Shown here piece by piece: positions 8,343-16,950 of a DNA stretch of 64,000 bases; within the stretch, counting starts at the first letter, position 1, and the number at the start of each line of letters is the position of its first letter. The DNA comes from Streptomyces polyasparticus. Its GTDB lineage: Bacteria; Actinomycetota; Actinomycetes; Streptomycetales; Streptomycetaceae. A program made the position numbers and the translations under genes. Location: the NCBI RefSeq assembly GCF_014493765.1, contig NZ_JACTVJ010000004.1, positions 372,001 to 436,000 of the forward strand, in the 5' to 3' direction. Below the pieces are notes generated by a model. That model ran no database searches, was not told the DNA's origin, and was given only the letters and a program-made list of their open reading frames with translations.

Positions 8343-8843
8343 TTGCGCTCTCGCACCGTCATAGCCGCCGTCACCGCCGTGCTCGCCACGAGCGGCCTGA
8401 CCGCGCTCGCCGCCCCCGCACAGGCGGCCGAATACTCCTCAGCCCTCAAGCTGTACGGGGTGCAGTACGACGCTCCGGGCAGGGACGACAACCGCTGCTC
8501 GGGCGGCAACACCAAGAACGAGTACCTGACCGTCAAGAACTACTCGCGCACCACGACGGTGAACCTGAAGGGCTACGTCGTGAAGGACGCGACGGGCAAC
8601 CGCTTCGTGTTCACGAACAACCACACGCTCCAGCCCGGCGACTACATCAAGCTGCGCGGCGGCAACGGCACGGACTCCGACGCGAACAACGTGGTCTACC
8701 GCAACAACTGCAACTTCATCTGGAACAACCCGGGCGACACGGTCTACCTCTACAAGCCCTCCGGCGCCGGGGCGGACTCCCACTCGTACACGAAAACCGG
8801 CAGCGATCCCGACAACAACGGGTACGTGAAGTTCCACGGCTGA
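8343..8843 (+). CDS. Secreted lamin-tail-domain protein
   Basis: A 166-residue exported protein. The signal peptide MRSRTVIAAVTAVLATSGLT continues to an AQA cleavage site near residue 28. The mature part is a single lamin-tail-type beta sandwich with typical strands NEYLTVKNYSRTTTVNL, GYVVKDATGNRFVF, LQPGDYIKLRGG and NNPGDTVYLY. Such modules in streptomycetes are usually extracellular and of unknown function, sometimes attached to nucleases. The start is inferred to be the TTG at 8343, because GAGGAG lies 6 nt upstream and the signal begins there; the longer upstream reading has no signal-like N-terminus. Two cysteines may form a disulfide. Confidence 0.78.
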   Translation: MRSRTVIAAVTAVLATSGLTALAAPAQAAEYSSALKLYGVQYDAPGRDDNRCSGGNTKNEYLTVKNYSRTTTVNLKGYVVKDATGNRFVFTNNHTLQPGDYIKLRGGNGTDSDANNVVYRNNCNFIWNNPGDTVYLYKPSGAGADSHSYTKTGSDPDNNGYVKFHG

Positions 8844-8984
8844 GCGGCCCGGGCCGCGCTGAGCCACATCCCCCTCGACCTGGGCTTCCCGCCTCACCGA
8901 CCAAGATCAATTGTCAGTGCCTGCTGGGAAGATGGAGACATCGAACGGGCGCTGCGGAGGCGCCCGGGACGAGGGGGATCACTC

Positions 8985-10031
8985 ATGTCCGGATCGCAGA
9001 ACTACATCAACCACGTCGCGCTGGTCCTCGACGCCAGCTCGTCGATGTCCCACCTCAGCCGCAAGGTCGTCGAGGTGGCCGACCAGCAGATCGCCTATCT
9101 GGCCCGCCGCTCACAGGAGTTGGACCAGGAGACGCGCGTGACGGTGTACGTGTTCGCGAGCCAGGTCGAGTGCGTCATCTATGACAAGGACGTGCTGCGG
9201 ATGCCGTCCCTGAAGCAGCTGTACCGGGCGAACGGCTCGACGGCGCTGCTCGCCGCCACCCTGAAGTCGCAGCGCGAACTGGCCCAGACGGCCCAGCTCT
9301 ACGGGGACCACAGCTTCCTGACCTTCGTTCTGACCGACGGTCAGGAGAACACCAGCCACCGCTGCCCGGACGGCCAGGGCAAGACGCCTCGGCAACTGGT
9401 GCAGGCGGTCGCCGACTTGGCGCGGACCCAGGAGGACAACTGGACGCTCGCGGTCCTCGTCCCCGACCAGATGGGCAAGCGCGAGGCCATGCAGTGCGGC
9501 TTCCCGAAGGACAACATCGCGATCTGGGACGCCACCAGCACCCAGGGCCTGGAAGAGGCCGGCCAGGTCATCCAGGAGGCCACCGAGAAGTTCATGGTGG
9601 GCCGCACCAAGGGCATCCGCGGCTCGCGCGCCGTGTTCTCCACGGGCGCGGACACGGTCAACAAGGACACGATTCTGGCGGCCGGCCTCACGCCCGTCGC
9701 GCCCGACACGTACCAGCTGCTCACGGTCGACCGGTCGGAGGCGATACGCACCTGGATCGTCGACAACGGCCACACCTACCGCACCGGCGCCGCCTTCTAC
9801 GAGTTGAGCAAGTCGGAGAAGGTGCAGGCCCGCAAGCAGATCGCGGTCCTGGAGAAGAAGACGGACAAGGTCTACACGGGCCCGCAGGCCCGAGCCCTCC
9901 TCGGCCTGCCGGACGCGGAGGTCCGCATCAAGCCGGATCACAACGACGAGTTCACCATCTTCGTCCAGAGCACCAGCGTGAACAGGAAGCTGGTGGCGCA
10001 GACGCGGCTGCTCCTGATGACGCAGGGCTGA
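8985..10031 (+). CDS. von Willebrand factor type A domain protein
   Basis: A 348-residue cytoplasmic protein; no signal or membrane segment is seen. The vWA domain fills roughly residues 8-190, with the metal-binding DxSxS motif at Asp16-Ser18-Ser20 (VLDASSSM), a threonine-containing loop near NGSTALL and the TDGQEN acidic motif. The remaining C-terminal 150 residues show no known domain. The ATG at 8985 has GAGGGGG about 8 nt upstream. vWA proteins of this type mediate Mg-dependent protein contacts, often with AAA ATPases or tellurium-resistance complexes, but no such partner adjoins it. The gene is closed by a strong terminator. Confidence 0.85.
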   Translation: MSGSQNYINHVALVLDASSSMSHLSRKVVEVADQQIAYLARRSQELDQETRVTVYVFASQVECVIYDKDVLRMPSLKQLYRANGSTALLAATLKSQRELAQTAQLYGDHSFLTFVLTDGQENTSHRCPDGQGKTPRQLVQAVADLARTQEDNWTLAVLVPDQMGKREAMQCGFPKDNIAIWDATSTQGLEEAGQVIQEATEKFMVGRTKGIRGSRAVFSTGADTVNKDTILAAGLTPVAPDTYQLLTVDRSEAIRTWIVDNGHTYRTGAAFYELSKSEKVQARKQIAVLEKKTDKVYTGPQARALLGLPDAEVRIKPDHNDEFTIFVQSTSVNRKLVAQTRLLLMTQG

Positions 10032-10038
10032 CGGCACT

Positions 10039-10074
10039 CAAGGGCCCGGACTCCTGGCGGGGTCCGGGCCCTTG
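10039..10074 (+). terminator. Strong terminator after the vWA gene
   Basis: A perfect 13-bp stem (CAAGGGCCCGGAC / GTCCGGGCCCTTG) encloses a 10-nt loop, beginning 8 nt after the stop codon. Confidence 0.85.
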
Positions 10075-10154
10075 CGGTTCCCGTGCGTTCCTGTGGGCGC
10101 CTGTGAGAAGCATTGCGTTGCATCGTCTCGTGTGCAGTTGCGATGATCAGCCGT

Positions 10155-10694
10155 ATGTCTGAGTACGGGGGTACGGCGGGCGAGCCGCCGCGGTCGCGAC
10201 TTGCGGATTACGCGGAGTCGACCGAGGAGGTTTCCGCAGCCGCGCAGGAGCCGGCGCCGAGCACCGAGCCGCCGGACCGGCCGGCAGCGCCGACGGAACC
10301 CGCCGGGGCGACCATTCGGCGGCGGGAGTTCGCAGCGGTCCTCGGCGAGTTCCGGCGTACGGCGGTACTGGTGCCGTTGGCGACCGACGCGGCCGGCGAG
10401 TCGAGCCTGCTCACCGGCGACCTGGGCGGAGTCCGCTGGATCTTCGCGTTCTCGAACGAGCAGGCACTGGCCCGGTTCGCCGTGGCCCGGGGCGAGGGCG
10501 CCCGGGAGTGGCCGTACCGACGGGTGCTCGGCGCCCGGTTGCTGGATGTGGCGGTGCCCGCGGCAGGCGTGCCGTGCGGCGTGGCGCTGGACTGCGCGGA
10601 CGGACCGGACGGGGTGGTGTTTCCCCCAGTGACCGGGATCGTGCCGGACGCTGCCGCCGTGGACACCGACGGACAGAGCGGGGGTGCGTCATGA
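10155..10694 (+). CDS. SseB-like protein, first gene of the toxin locus
   Basis: A protein of about 179 residues. A disordered Pro/Glu/Ala-rich N-terminal third (to about residue 55) is followed by an SseB N-terminal-type domain with FAAVLGEFRRTAVLVPL, the GVRWIFAFSNEQALARF block and the closing VFPPVTGIVPDAAAVD. In Streptomyces, SseB-like proteins often sit beside WXG100 and RHS genes, suggesting a chaperone-like or adaptor role in type VII-type export; that role is inferred. The ATG at 10155 is preferred; GATGAT ends 7 nt upstream and could be a leaderless -10. Its stop overlaps the next start (ATGA). Confidence 0.7.
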   Translation: MSEYGGTAGEPPRSRLADYAESTEEVSAAAQEPAPSTEPPDRPAAPTEPAGATIRRREFAAVLGEFRRTAVLVPLATDAAGESSLLTGDLGGVRWIFAFSNEQALARFAVARGEGAREWPYRRVLGARLLDVAVPAAGVPCGVALDCADGPDGVVFPPVTGIVPDAAAVDTDGQSGGAS

Positions 10695-11332
10695 GCGGTG
10701 ACGGCAAGGATCTGAAAGCTCAAGGCCTCGGCCTCATCGCGCAGGGGCTGACCGCCGCGCTCGACGAGCTCAAGGAACTGGGCATGGTGGGCACGGCCGG
10801 AGCCGGGCGCGGTTTCGGTGATATCGCCCTGTCGGGCCTCGAGTTGGGCCACGAGGGCCTCACCACCGACTTCGGCTCGTTCTGCGAACGCTGGGAGTGG
10901 GGCGTGCGCTCGCTCATCAACGAAGGCAACTCGTTCGCCCAGAAGACCGGCCTGTCCGCAGGCACGTACTACGAGACCGATCAGTACGTGGAGGGGTCAC
11001 TCAAGGTCGCCACGAACTCCCTGATCGGCAACCCGTATGCGACGGAGGACGAGGTGACCCGGCAGAACTGGGGCGACGTCGCCACCTCCGGCATCTTCGG
11101 CGGCGATGTCGACTACAGCAAGGAGTCCTTCGACACGGCGTTCGCCAATGCGGGGCAGGGCTGGAAGGACGCGGGCCGGGACGTGGCCACCTCCGACTTC
11201 CTGGGCACGTCCCGGGCTCAGGACCTCGCGGGAATGACCGACGCGGAGTACGAGGCGCAGCTGGACGAGACCTTCGGACCCTCGGCCGAGGAACGCGCGA
11301 AGGCCGCAGAGCAGGGCGGAGGTGCCGGCTGA
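10691..11332 (+). CDS. WXG-like small protein of the RHS toxin locus
   Basis: A 213-residue protein without signal or membrane segments. The helical central part (CERWEWGVRSLINEGNSFAQ) leads to YYETD, which fits the YxxxD/E export signal of type VII substrates, within GTYYETDQYVEGSLKVATNS. The tail is acidic and ends AKAAEQGGGAG. Its ATG overlaps the upstream stop (ATGA) and its stop overlaps the RHS start (TGATG), so the three products should be made in step. I take it to be a dedicated partner of the RHS toxin in export; no enzyme motif is seen. Confidence 0.7.
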   Translation: MSGDGKDLKAQGLGLIAQGLTAALDELKELGMVGTAGAGRGFGDIALSGLELGHEGLTTDFGSFCERWEWGVRSLINEGNSFAQKTGLSAGTYYETDQYVEGSLKVATNSLIGNPYATEDEVTRQNWGDVATSGIFGGDVDYSKESFDTAFANAGQGWKDAGRDVATSDFLGTSRAQDLAGMTDAEYEAQLDETFGPSAEERAKAAEQGGGAG

Positions 11333-14300
11333 TGGGGCTCTTGGACGATCTCAGCGATGCCGGCGGTGCGATCAAGGACGGGGTCAACGACGGGCTCGGC
11401 GCGATCGAGGACGGCATCGACGCCGGCAAGAAGGCGCTCGGCGAAGGCGTCGACTGGACCACCGACAAGGTGGGCCAGGGCCTGGACTACGTGGGCTGGG
11501 AGTCCGGCGCGGACGCGGTCACGGACTGGGGCGACGAGATCGCCTCCGACCTGGGCGCCACCCCGGGTGAACAGCAGCTGGGGCAGACCGAGGACGCGAA
11601 CGAACTCGTCCACGGCAACCCGGAGAAGATCCGTGCATCCGCCAAGCATCTCAAGGACTTCCACTCCGCCTTCGACAAGGTCGCGAGCGGCATGCGGAAG
11701 GTCGACTCCTCGGGCTGGGCGGGCGAGGGCGCCGACGCGTTCCGCAAGAAGTTCGGCGTGCACCCCACGAAGTGGGCGCAGGCCGCCGACGCCTGCGAGA
11801 AGGCGGCCGGTGCCCTCAACTCCTATGCGGACACGGTCACATGGGCGCAGGGGCAGGCCAAGGAGGCCATCGAGCTCTACAAGAAGGGCAGGAAGGCCTC
11901 CGACGACGCGGTGGACGCGTACAACAAACGCGTCGACGCCTACAACGCCAAGCTGAAGGCGAACGAGGATCCCGGCCCACGCCCGGAGCCCTTCAAGGAC
12001 CCCGGCAAGGCGGACATCCAGCGCGCTCAGGAGAAGCTGACCGAGGCCCGCAAGCAACGCAACACCGCGGGCGCCGAAGCCCAGACCAAGGTCAAGGCGG
12101 CCCTCGCACACGCCCCCGCCGAACCCCCGCCGCTCGACCGGATCGGGGACAACGTCGTGGACGGCTTCAAGGCCCTCGACACCGAACTCACCCATGTCGT
12201 CGGCGGCGTGCTCAAGGGCGGCGCGGGCCTGGTCAACTTCGTCCGCGGCCTCAACCCGCTGGACCCGTACAACCTGACCCACCCGGCCGAGTACCTGCAG
12301 AACGCCTCGATGACGCTCTCCGGTCTGGTCTCCACGGCGGCCCACCCCGAACGCGCACTCTCCGCAGCGGTCGACGCCTTCAAGAACGACCCGTCGGAGT
12401 TCGTCGGCCGCCTGATCCCGGAGATCCTCGGAACCAAGGGCGCGGGGCTGGCGCGCGGGGCTCTCACCAGCGGGATCAAGACCGCGGCGAAGGAGTCCCT
12501 GGAGAGTGGGGCGCAGAGGGCGGCGCGTGAGTCGGTCGACGACGGCCCGAACCAGGTGGCCCGCGACAAGGACTCCGTGGAGACCAAGGGCTCCGACCCG
12601 GTCGACATGGCCACCGGCAAGATGTTCCTGCCGCAGACCGATGTGGTCCTGCCCGGCGTACTGCCGCTGGTGTTCCAGCGGCGCGTGGAATCGGGCTACC
12701 AGCTGGGCCGTTGGTTCGGTCCTTCATGGTCGAGCACGGTCGACCAGCGTCTGGAGATCGATGCGGAAGGCGTGCTCTTCGTCACGGAGGACGGCCGCAT
12801 CCTGGCCTACCCCCATCCCGCTCCCGGTGTCCCCGTGCTGCCGAGCCACGGTCCGCGCTGGCCGCTGGACCGCGAGCCCGGCGGTTACACGATCACCGAT
12901 CCGTCCTCCGGCCGCGTCCGGCACTTCTCCGACCGGAGCGACGAACTGGCCGTCCTGGTCCAGGTCGACGACCGCCACGGCAACTGGATCACCTTCGAAT
13001 ACGACGCCGAAGGCGCCCCCACGGCGCTGGTGCACAGCGCGGGCTACCACCTCGGGGTCACCACGACCGAGGGCAGAGTCACCGGCCTGCACCTGGCCGG
13101 GGCCGGCCCGGACGGCACGGCCCTCGAACTGATCCGCTACGGCTACGCGGACGGCAACCTCACCGAGACGGTCAACTCCTCGGGCCTGCCCCTGCGCTTC
13201 ACCTACGACGACCGACGCCGGGTCACCTCGTGGACGGACACCAACGACCGTTCGTACCTGTACACGTACGACGACGAGGACCGGTGTATCGCCGAGGGCG
13301 GCAGCGACGGCCATATGACCCTGCGCCTGGACTACGACGGCATCGACCCTGCCACCGGGCACAAGGTGACCACGACGACCACGGGTGACGGCCGCACCCG
13401 CCGCTTCGTCATCAACGACGACGCGCAGGTGGTCGCGGAGATCGATCCGCTCGGTGCGATCACCCGCTACGAACGCGACCGCTACAACCGGCTGCTCTCC
13501 ACCACCGACCCACTGGGCCACACCACGACGCTGGCCTACGACGAGTCGGGCAACCCGACCACCGTCACCCGCCCCGACGGCCGCAGCAGCACCGCCGAGT
13601 ACAACGAACTCGGCCTGCCGGTACGGGTGGTGGCTCCGGACCGGACCGTGCGCCGCTACACATACGACGCCCGCGGCAACCGCACTGCGGCCACGGACCC
13701 GGCCGGCCTCACCACGCACTTCACGTACGACGAGGCCGGCCACCTCACCGAGATCACCGACCCGCTCGGGCACAGCACACGCATCCACTGCGACCGCGCA
13801 GGCCTGCCCCTCACCGTCACCGACCCGCTCGGTGCCACCACGCACTTCCGACGCGACGGCCTCGGCCGCCCGATCACGATCACGGACCCGCTCGGCGCGG
13901 TCACACGCCTCGAATGGACCGTCGAAGGAAAACTCACCCGCCGTACCGCGCCCGACGGCACATCCGCATCATGGACGTACGACGGCGAGGGCAACTGCAC
14001 CACGCACACGGACCAAATGGGTGCGGTCTCCACCTTCGAGTACACGCACTTCGACCTGCTGACGGCCCGAACGGGCCCGGACGGTGTCCGCTACACGTTC
14101 GCCCACGACCACGAACTGCGCCTCACCCAGGTCACCAACCCCCAAGGCCTGACCTGGAACTACGCGTACGACGCCGCCGGCCGCCTGATATCCGAAACGG
14201 ACTTCGACGACCGCGAGCTCGGCTACTCCTACGACGCCGCCGGCAGGTTGGTCTCCCGTTCCGACGCCCTCGGCCGGACCACCACGTTCGAGCGCAACGC

Positions 14301-16053
14301 GCTGGGCCAGGTCGTCCGCAAGGACGCGGCGGGCTCGGTCACCACCTTCGCGTACGACCTCACCGACCAACTCGCGCACGCCGCCGGGCCGGCGACCGAG
14401 CTGACGCTGCTCCGCGACCGCTTCGGCCGCCTGGTCGCGGAGACGGTCGACGGCCGCGAAATGCGGTACACCTACGACGAGTTGGGGCGCCGCACCGGGC
14501 GTACCACCCCCACCGGCGCGGTCAGCACCTGGTCCTACGACGCGGCAGGCCGCCGCACCCACCTCACCACCTCCGGCCGCACCATCGATTTCGCGTACGA
14601 CGAAGCAGGTCGCGAAATCTCCCGGCACATCGGCGAAGCCGTCTCCTTCACGAACGCCTACGACCCCCTGGGCCGTCTTCTGGACCAGGAAATCACCGGG
14701 GCCGACAGCGCCACGGTCCAACGCCGCTCGTACGCCTACCGCGCGGACGGCAACCTGACGGCCATCGACGACCACCTCGCCGGCGCCCGCCGCTTCGACC
14801 TCGACGCCGCCGGCCGCGTCACGGCCGTCCACGCGGCCAACTGGACCGAGACGTATGCCTACGACGAGGCGGGCAACCAGACCACGGCCGCGTGGCCTTC
14901 CACCCACCCCGGGCACGAGGCAACCGGACCTCGCACCTACGAAGGCACCCGCATCACCCGCGCGGGCGGCATCCGCTACGAACACGACGCCCTCGGCCGA
15001 GTCACCCTCCGCCAGAAGACCCGGCTGTCCCGCAAGCCGGACACCTGGCGCTACGAGTGGGACGCGGAAGACCGTCTCATCGCCACAACCACCCCGGACG
15101 GCACGCTCTGGCGCTACACGTACGACCCGCTGGGCCGCCGCACGGCGAAGCTGCGCTTGGCAGGCGACGGGGAAACTGTCGTGGAGCGGGTGGAGTTCAC
15201 TTGGGACGGGACTACGCTGTGCGAACAGATCTCGAATTCACCCGAGCTGCCATTCCCGATAGCACTCACGTGGGATCACCAAGGCCTGTGCCCCCTCGCC
15301 CAGACCGAGCGCCGCCTGATGACGGGGGCCTCCCGGGACGAAGTCGATTCCCGTTTCTTCAGCATCGCCACAGATCTGGTCGGCACGCCCACTGAACTCC
15401 TGGATGAGCGTGGGCATGTCGCTTGGCATGCACGAGCGTCTCTGTGGGGGCGGACTGCATGGAACACCTCAGCCACCGCCTACACCCCGCTACGGTTCCC
15501 TGGGCAGTATTTCGACATAGAAACGGAGTTGAACTACAACTACTTCCGCCATTACGCGCCCGAAACGGCACGCTACCTCACCAACGATCCGCTGGGACTT
15601 GCAGCAGCTCCGAATCCAGCATCGTATGTTGATTCTCCGCATACCACGACTGATCCGCTTGGGCTCGCACCCATAGATGGCGAATGCCCTCGCGCTCTCG
15701 GCTTCAGCAGTGACGTGGAGAGAGCCATCCAGAAGCTGGAAAACATCATTGCGGATCCAGTTGGCCGCATCAATTCCGAGCCGAATCACAATCACTACGA
15801 CGCCGCAAGACGTGAGGCCAATGGCGAGGTGGTGGCCCGGAAGGCCAATGGGGTTCCGTTCGACCATATTCAGGATCTCAAGCAGGCGCGTAACGGGCTC
15901 GAAAACGTGCGTCAGATTCTGTGGTCTACCATGGAGAGGCTCCCGGATGGGCTCACCTATCGCGGACTCGAAGTACTGATTGCGAAGCATGATCTAACAG
16001 TCCATCATTTGGACAGTTTGAACGGATTTCTGCACAATATCGGCCATCGCTAA
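11332..16053 (+). CDS. RHS-repeat polymorphic toxin with WXG-like N-terminus and type-28-like toxin tip
   Basis: A 1573-residue modular toxin. Residues 1-80 are Gly/Asp-rich. Residues 95-190 form a WXG100-like helical hairpin with Trp129-Ala-Gly131. A DUF6531-like entry (DPVDMATGKMFLPQTDVVLP) occurs near residue 420, and YD/RHS repeats such as YTYDARGNR, FTYDEAGHL and YSYDAAGRLV run to about residue 1400. The RHS core closes with the conserved RYLTNDPLGL near 1413. The variable tip (about 1440-1573) carries HYDAARREANGE, the FDHIQDLKQARNGL block and a His-rich end, resembling my recollection of polymorphic toxin type 28 (predicted RNase). The start at 11332 has GGGCGGAGG upstream. The last 0.8 kb is clearly less GC-rich than the repeats, as expected of an exchanged tip. 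Confidence 0.85.
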   Translation: MGLLDDLSDAGGAIKDGVNDGLGAIEDGIDAGKKALGEGVDWTTDKVGQGLDYVGWESGADAVTDWGDEIASDLGATPGEQQLGQTEDANELVHGNPEKIRASAKHLKDFHSAFDKVASGMRKVDSSGWAGEGADAFRKKFGVHPTKWAQAADACEKAAGALNSYADTVTWAQGQAKEAIELYKKGRKASDDAVDAYNKRVDAYNAKLKANEDPGPRPEPFKDPGKADIQRAQEKLTEARKQRNTAGAEAQTKVKAALAHAPAEPPPLDRIGDNVVDGFKALDTELTHVVGGVLKGGAGLVNFVRGLNPLDPYNLTHPAEYLQNASMTLSGLVSTAAHPERALSAAVDAFKNDPSEFVGRLIPEILGTKGAGLARGALTSGIKTAAKESLESGAQRAARESVDDGPNQVARDKDSVETKGSDPVDMATGKMFLPQTDVVLPGVLPLVFQRRVESGYQLGRWFGPSWSSTVDQRLEIDAEGVLFVTEDGRILAYPHPAPGVPVLPSHGPRWPLDREPGGYTITDPSSGRVRHFSDRSDELAVLVQVDDRHGNWITFEYDAEGAPTALVHSAGYHLGVTTTEGRVTGLHLAGAGPDGTALELIRYGYADGNLTETVNSSGLPLRFTYDDRRRVTSWTDTNDRSYLYTYDDEDRCIAEGGSDGHMTLRLDYDGIDPATGHKVTTTTTGDGRTRRFVINDDAQVVAEIDPLGAITRYERDRYNRLLSTTDPLGHTTTLAYDESGNPTTVTRPDGRSSTAEYNELGLPVRVVAPDRTVRRYTYDARGNRTAATDPAGLTTHFTYDEAGHLTEITDPLGHSTRIHCDRAGLPLTVTDPLGATTHFRRDGLGRPITITDPLGAVTRLEWTVEGKLTRRTAPDGTSASWTYDGEGNCTTHTDQMGAVSTFEYTHFDLLTARTGPDGVRYTFAHDHELRLTQVTNPQGLTWNYAYDAAGRLISETDFDDRELGYSYDAAGRLVSRSDALGRTTTFERNALGQVVRKDAAGSVTTFAYDLTDQLAHAAGPATELTLLRDRFGRLVAETVDGREMRYTYDELGRRTGRTTPTGAVSTWSYDAAGRRTHLTTSGRTIDFAYDEAGREISRHIGEAVSFTNAYDPLGRLLDQEITGADSATVQRRSYAYRADGNLTAIDDHLAGARRFDLDAAGRVTAVHAANWTETYAYDEAGNQTTAAWPSTHPGHEATGPRTYEGTRITRAGGIRYEHDALGRVTLRQKTRLSRKPDTWRYEWDAEDRLIATTTPDGTLWRYTYDPLGRRTAKLRLAGDGETVVERVEFTWDGTTLCEQISNSPELPFPIALTWDHQGLCPLAQTERRLMTGASRDEVDSRFFSIATDLVGTPTELLDERGHVAWHARASLWGRTAWNTSATAYTPLRFPGQYFDIETELNYNYFRHYAPETARYLTNDPLGLAAAPNPASYVDSPHTTTDPLGLAPIDGECPRALGFSSDVERAIQKLENIIADPVGRINSEPNHNHYDAARREANGEVVARKANGVPFDHIQDLKQARNGLENVRQILWSTMERLPDGLTYRGLEVLIAKHDLTVHHLDSLNGFLHNIGHR

Positions 16054-16060
16054 CCTGAGG

Positions 16061-16489
16061 ATGACGCGGAAAATGTCCTACGAAGTCGACAGAAGTCGAT
16101 CCCTTGAAGAGCTCGACGGCGAGAAGTGGCCGGAGCCGGGCCCCGGTTCGACAAGCTTGGTGTCGGCAATCGATCGACTGCGCCGCAGACCCATCGGAGA
16201 ACTCACGGCTTACGACTTGAGTCGGTTGATCGGCCAGGACATCGGCCTGCGTTGGCTCATTCCCGTTTCCTTGGAGATTCTCAGGGAAACCGCCCCCGAT
16301 CAAGCTGCAGGCGGATTTTACGACGACGATCTGTTGACCGCTGTACTTTCACGTGGCCCCGACCTTTGGGAAACCCATCCGGAGTGGGCACGCGAAGTCA
16401 AGGAAATCCTTTCCATGCTCGGAGCCCTTTCGGTATACGTACAACGCGAAGCGGATGACTTCCTTGCGCGGTGCCCAGAGAAATCCTGA
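16061..16489 (+). CDS. CdiI-type immunity protein
   Basis: A 142-residue protein directly downstream of the toxin tip. It shows the recurring pattern of contact-dependent-inhibition immunity proteins: SLEELDGEKWPEP, then a Ser/Leu-rich segment, ELTAYDLSRLIGQDIGLRWL, IPVSLEILRE and a FYDDDLLTAVL block. It should bind and neutralise the adjacent toxin tip in the cytoplasm. GAGG at 16057-16060 abuts the first ATG (16061) and stands 12 nt from a second in-frame ATG at 16073, which may be the real start. Base composition matches the toxin tip, not the RHS core. Confidence 0.8.
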   Translation: MTRKMSYEVDRSRSLEELDGEKWPEPGPGSTSLVSAIDRLRRRPIGELTAYDLSRLIGQDIGLRWLIPVSLEILRETAPDQAAGGFYDDDLLTAVLSRGPDLWETHPEWAREVKEILSMLGALSVYVQREADDFLARCPEKS

Positions 16490-16818
16490 TCGCATCGGTC
16501 GAATCGCGAGGCCTCGGTTTCGGCATGCCTGACGCGGTGCCCCCATTCTCCGCGATGCAGATCGCCGCGGTCGAATCGCGAGGCGATGGCATGGGGATCT
16601 TCGTCGTGCGCTGCGTGAACGGCACTGTCCGGGAGCGACAGGTCTTCGGCGTCGCCTCGGCGGCGACAGTGACGGTCTCCGTGGACTGGATCGACCGGTA
16701 CGGCCGGAGAGTCGATGTCTTCGACGCGCCGCACGTAGCCATGGTTCAGCTGTCGGGGGACGCGGTGGGTGCGCTGGAGAGAGGGAGCATCCTCGCCGCG
16801 AGCCCACCACACGGCTGA
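16471..16818 (+). CDS. Small beta-barrel-like protein overlapping the immunity gene
   Basis: Up to 115 residues from the GTG at 16471, overlapping the immunity gene by 19 nt; the internal ATG at 16555 (87 residues) may be the ancestral start. The core GIFVVRCVNGTVRERQVFG followed by VDWIDRYGRRVDVFDAPHVA and LERGSIL looks like the domain-2 barrel of translation GTPases, found as free small proteins in Streptomyces. Residues 7-14 and 31-38 repeat (IASVESRG and IAAVESRG) because the 5' end is duplicated at DNA level. It may be a second immunity protein or a relic of an earlier cassette; the function is unknown. Confidence 0.5.
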   Translation: MPREILIASVESRGLGFGMPDAVPPFSAMQIAAVESRGDGMGIFVVRCVNGTVRERQVFGVASAATVTVSVDWIDRYGRRVDVFDAPHVAMVQLSGDAVGALERGSILAASPPHG

Positions 16819-16888
16819 AACCGAGTCCCTCAACGCCGCAACGCCCACCCCATCCGGTCGGGGACAGGGGCGGGCGTCGCGTCAGTGT

Positions 16889-16908
16889 TCCGTACGCCGT
16901 TGTACGGA
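16889..16908. terminator. Hairpin between the toxin locus and gltD
   Basis: TCCGTAC and GTACGGA pair perfectly around a 6-nt loop in the 132-bp convergent gap; it could end transcripts from either side. Confidence 0.4.
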
Positions 16909-16950
16909 CCGTCTGTTGGGGCTCGCCTCGCAAGGAGGCGGGCCAGGGGG

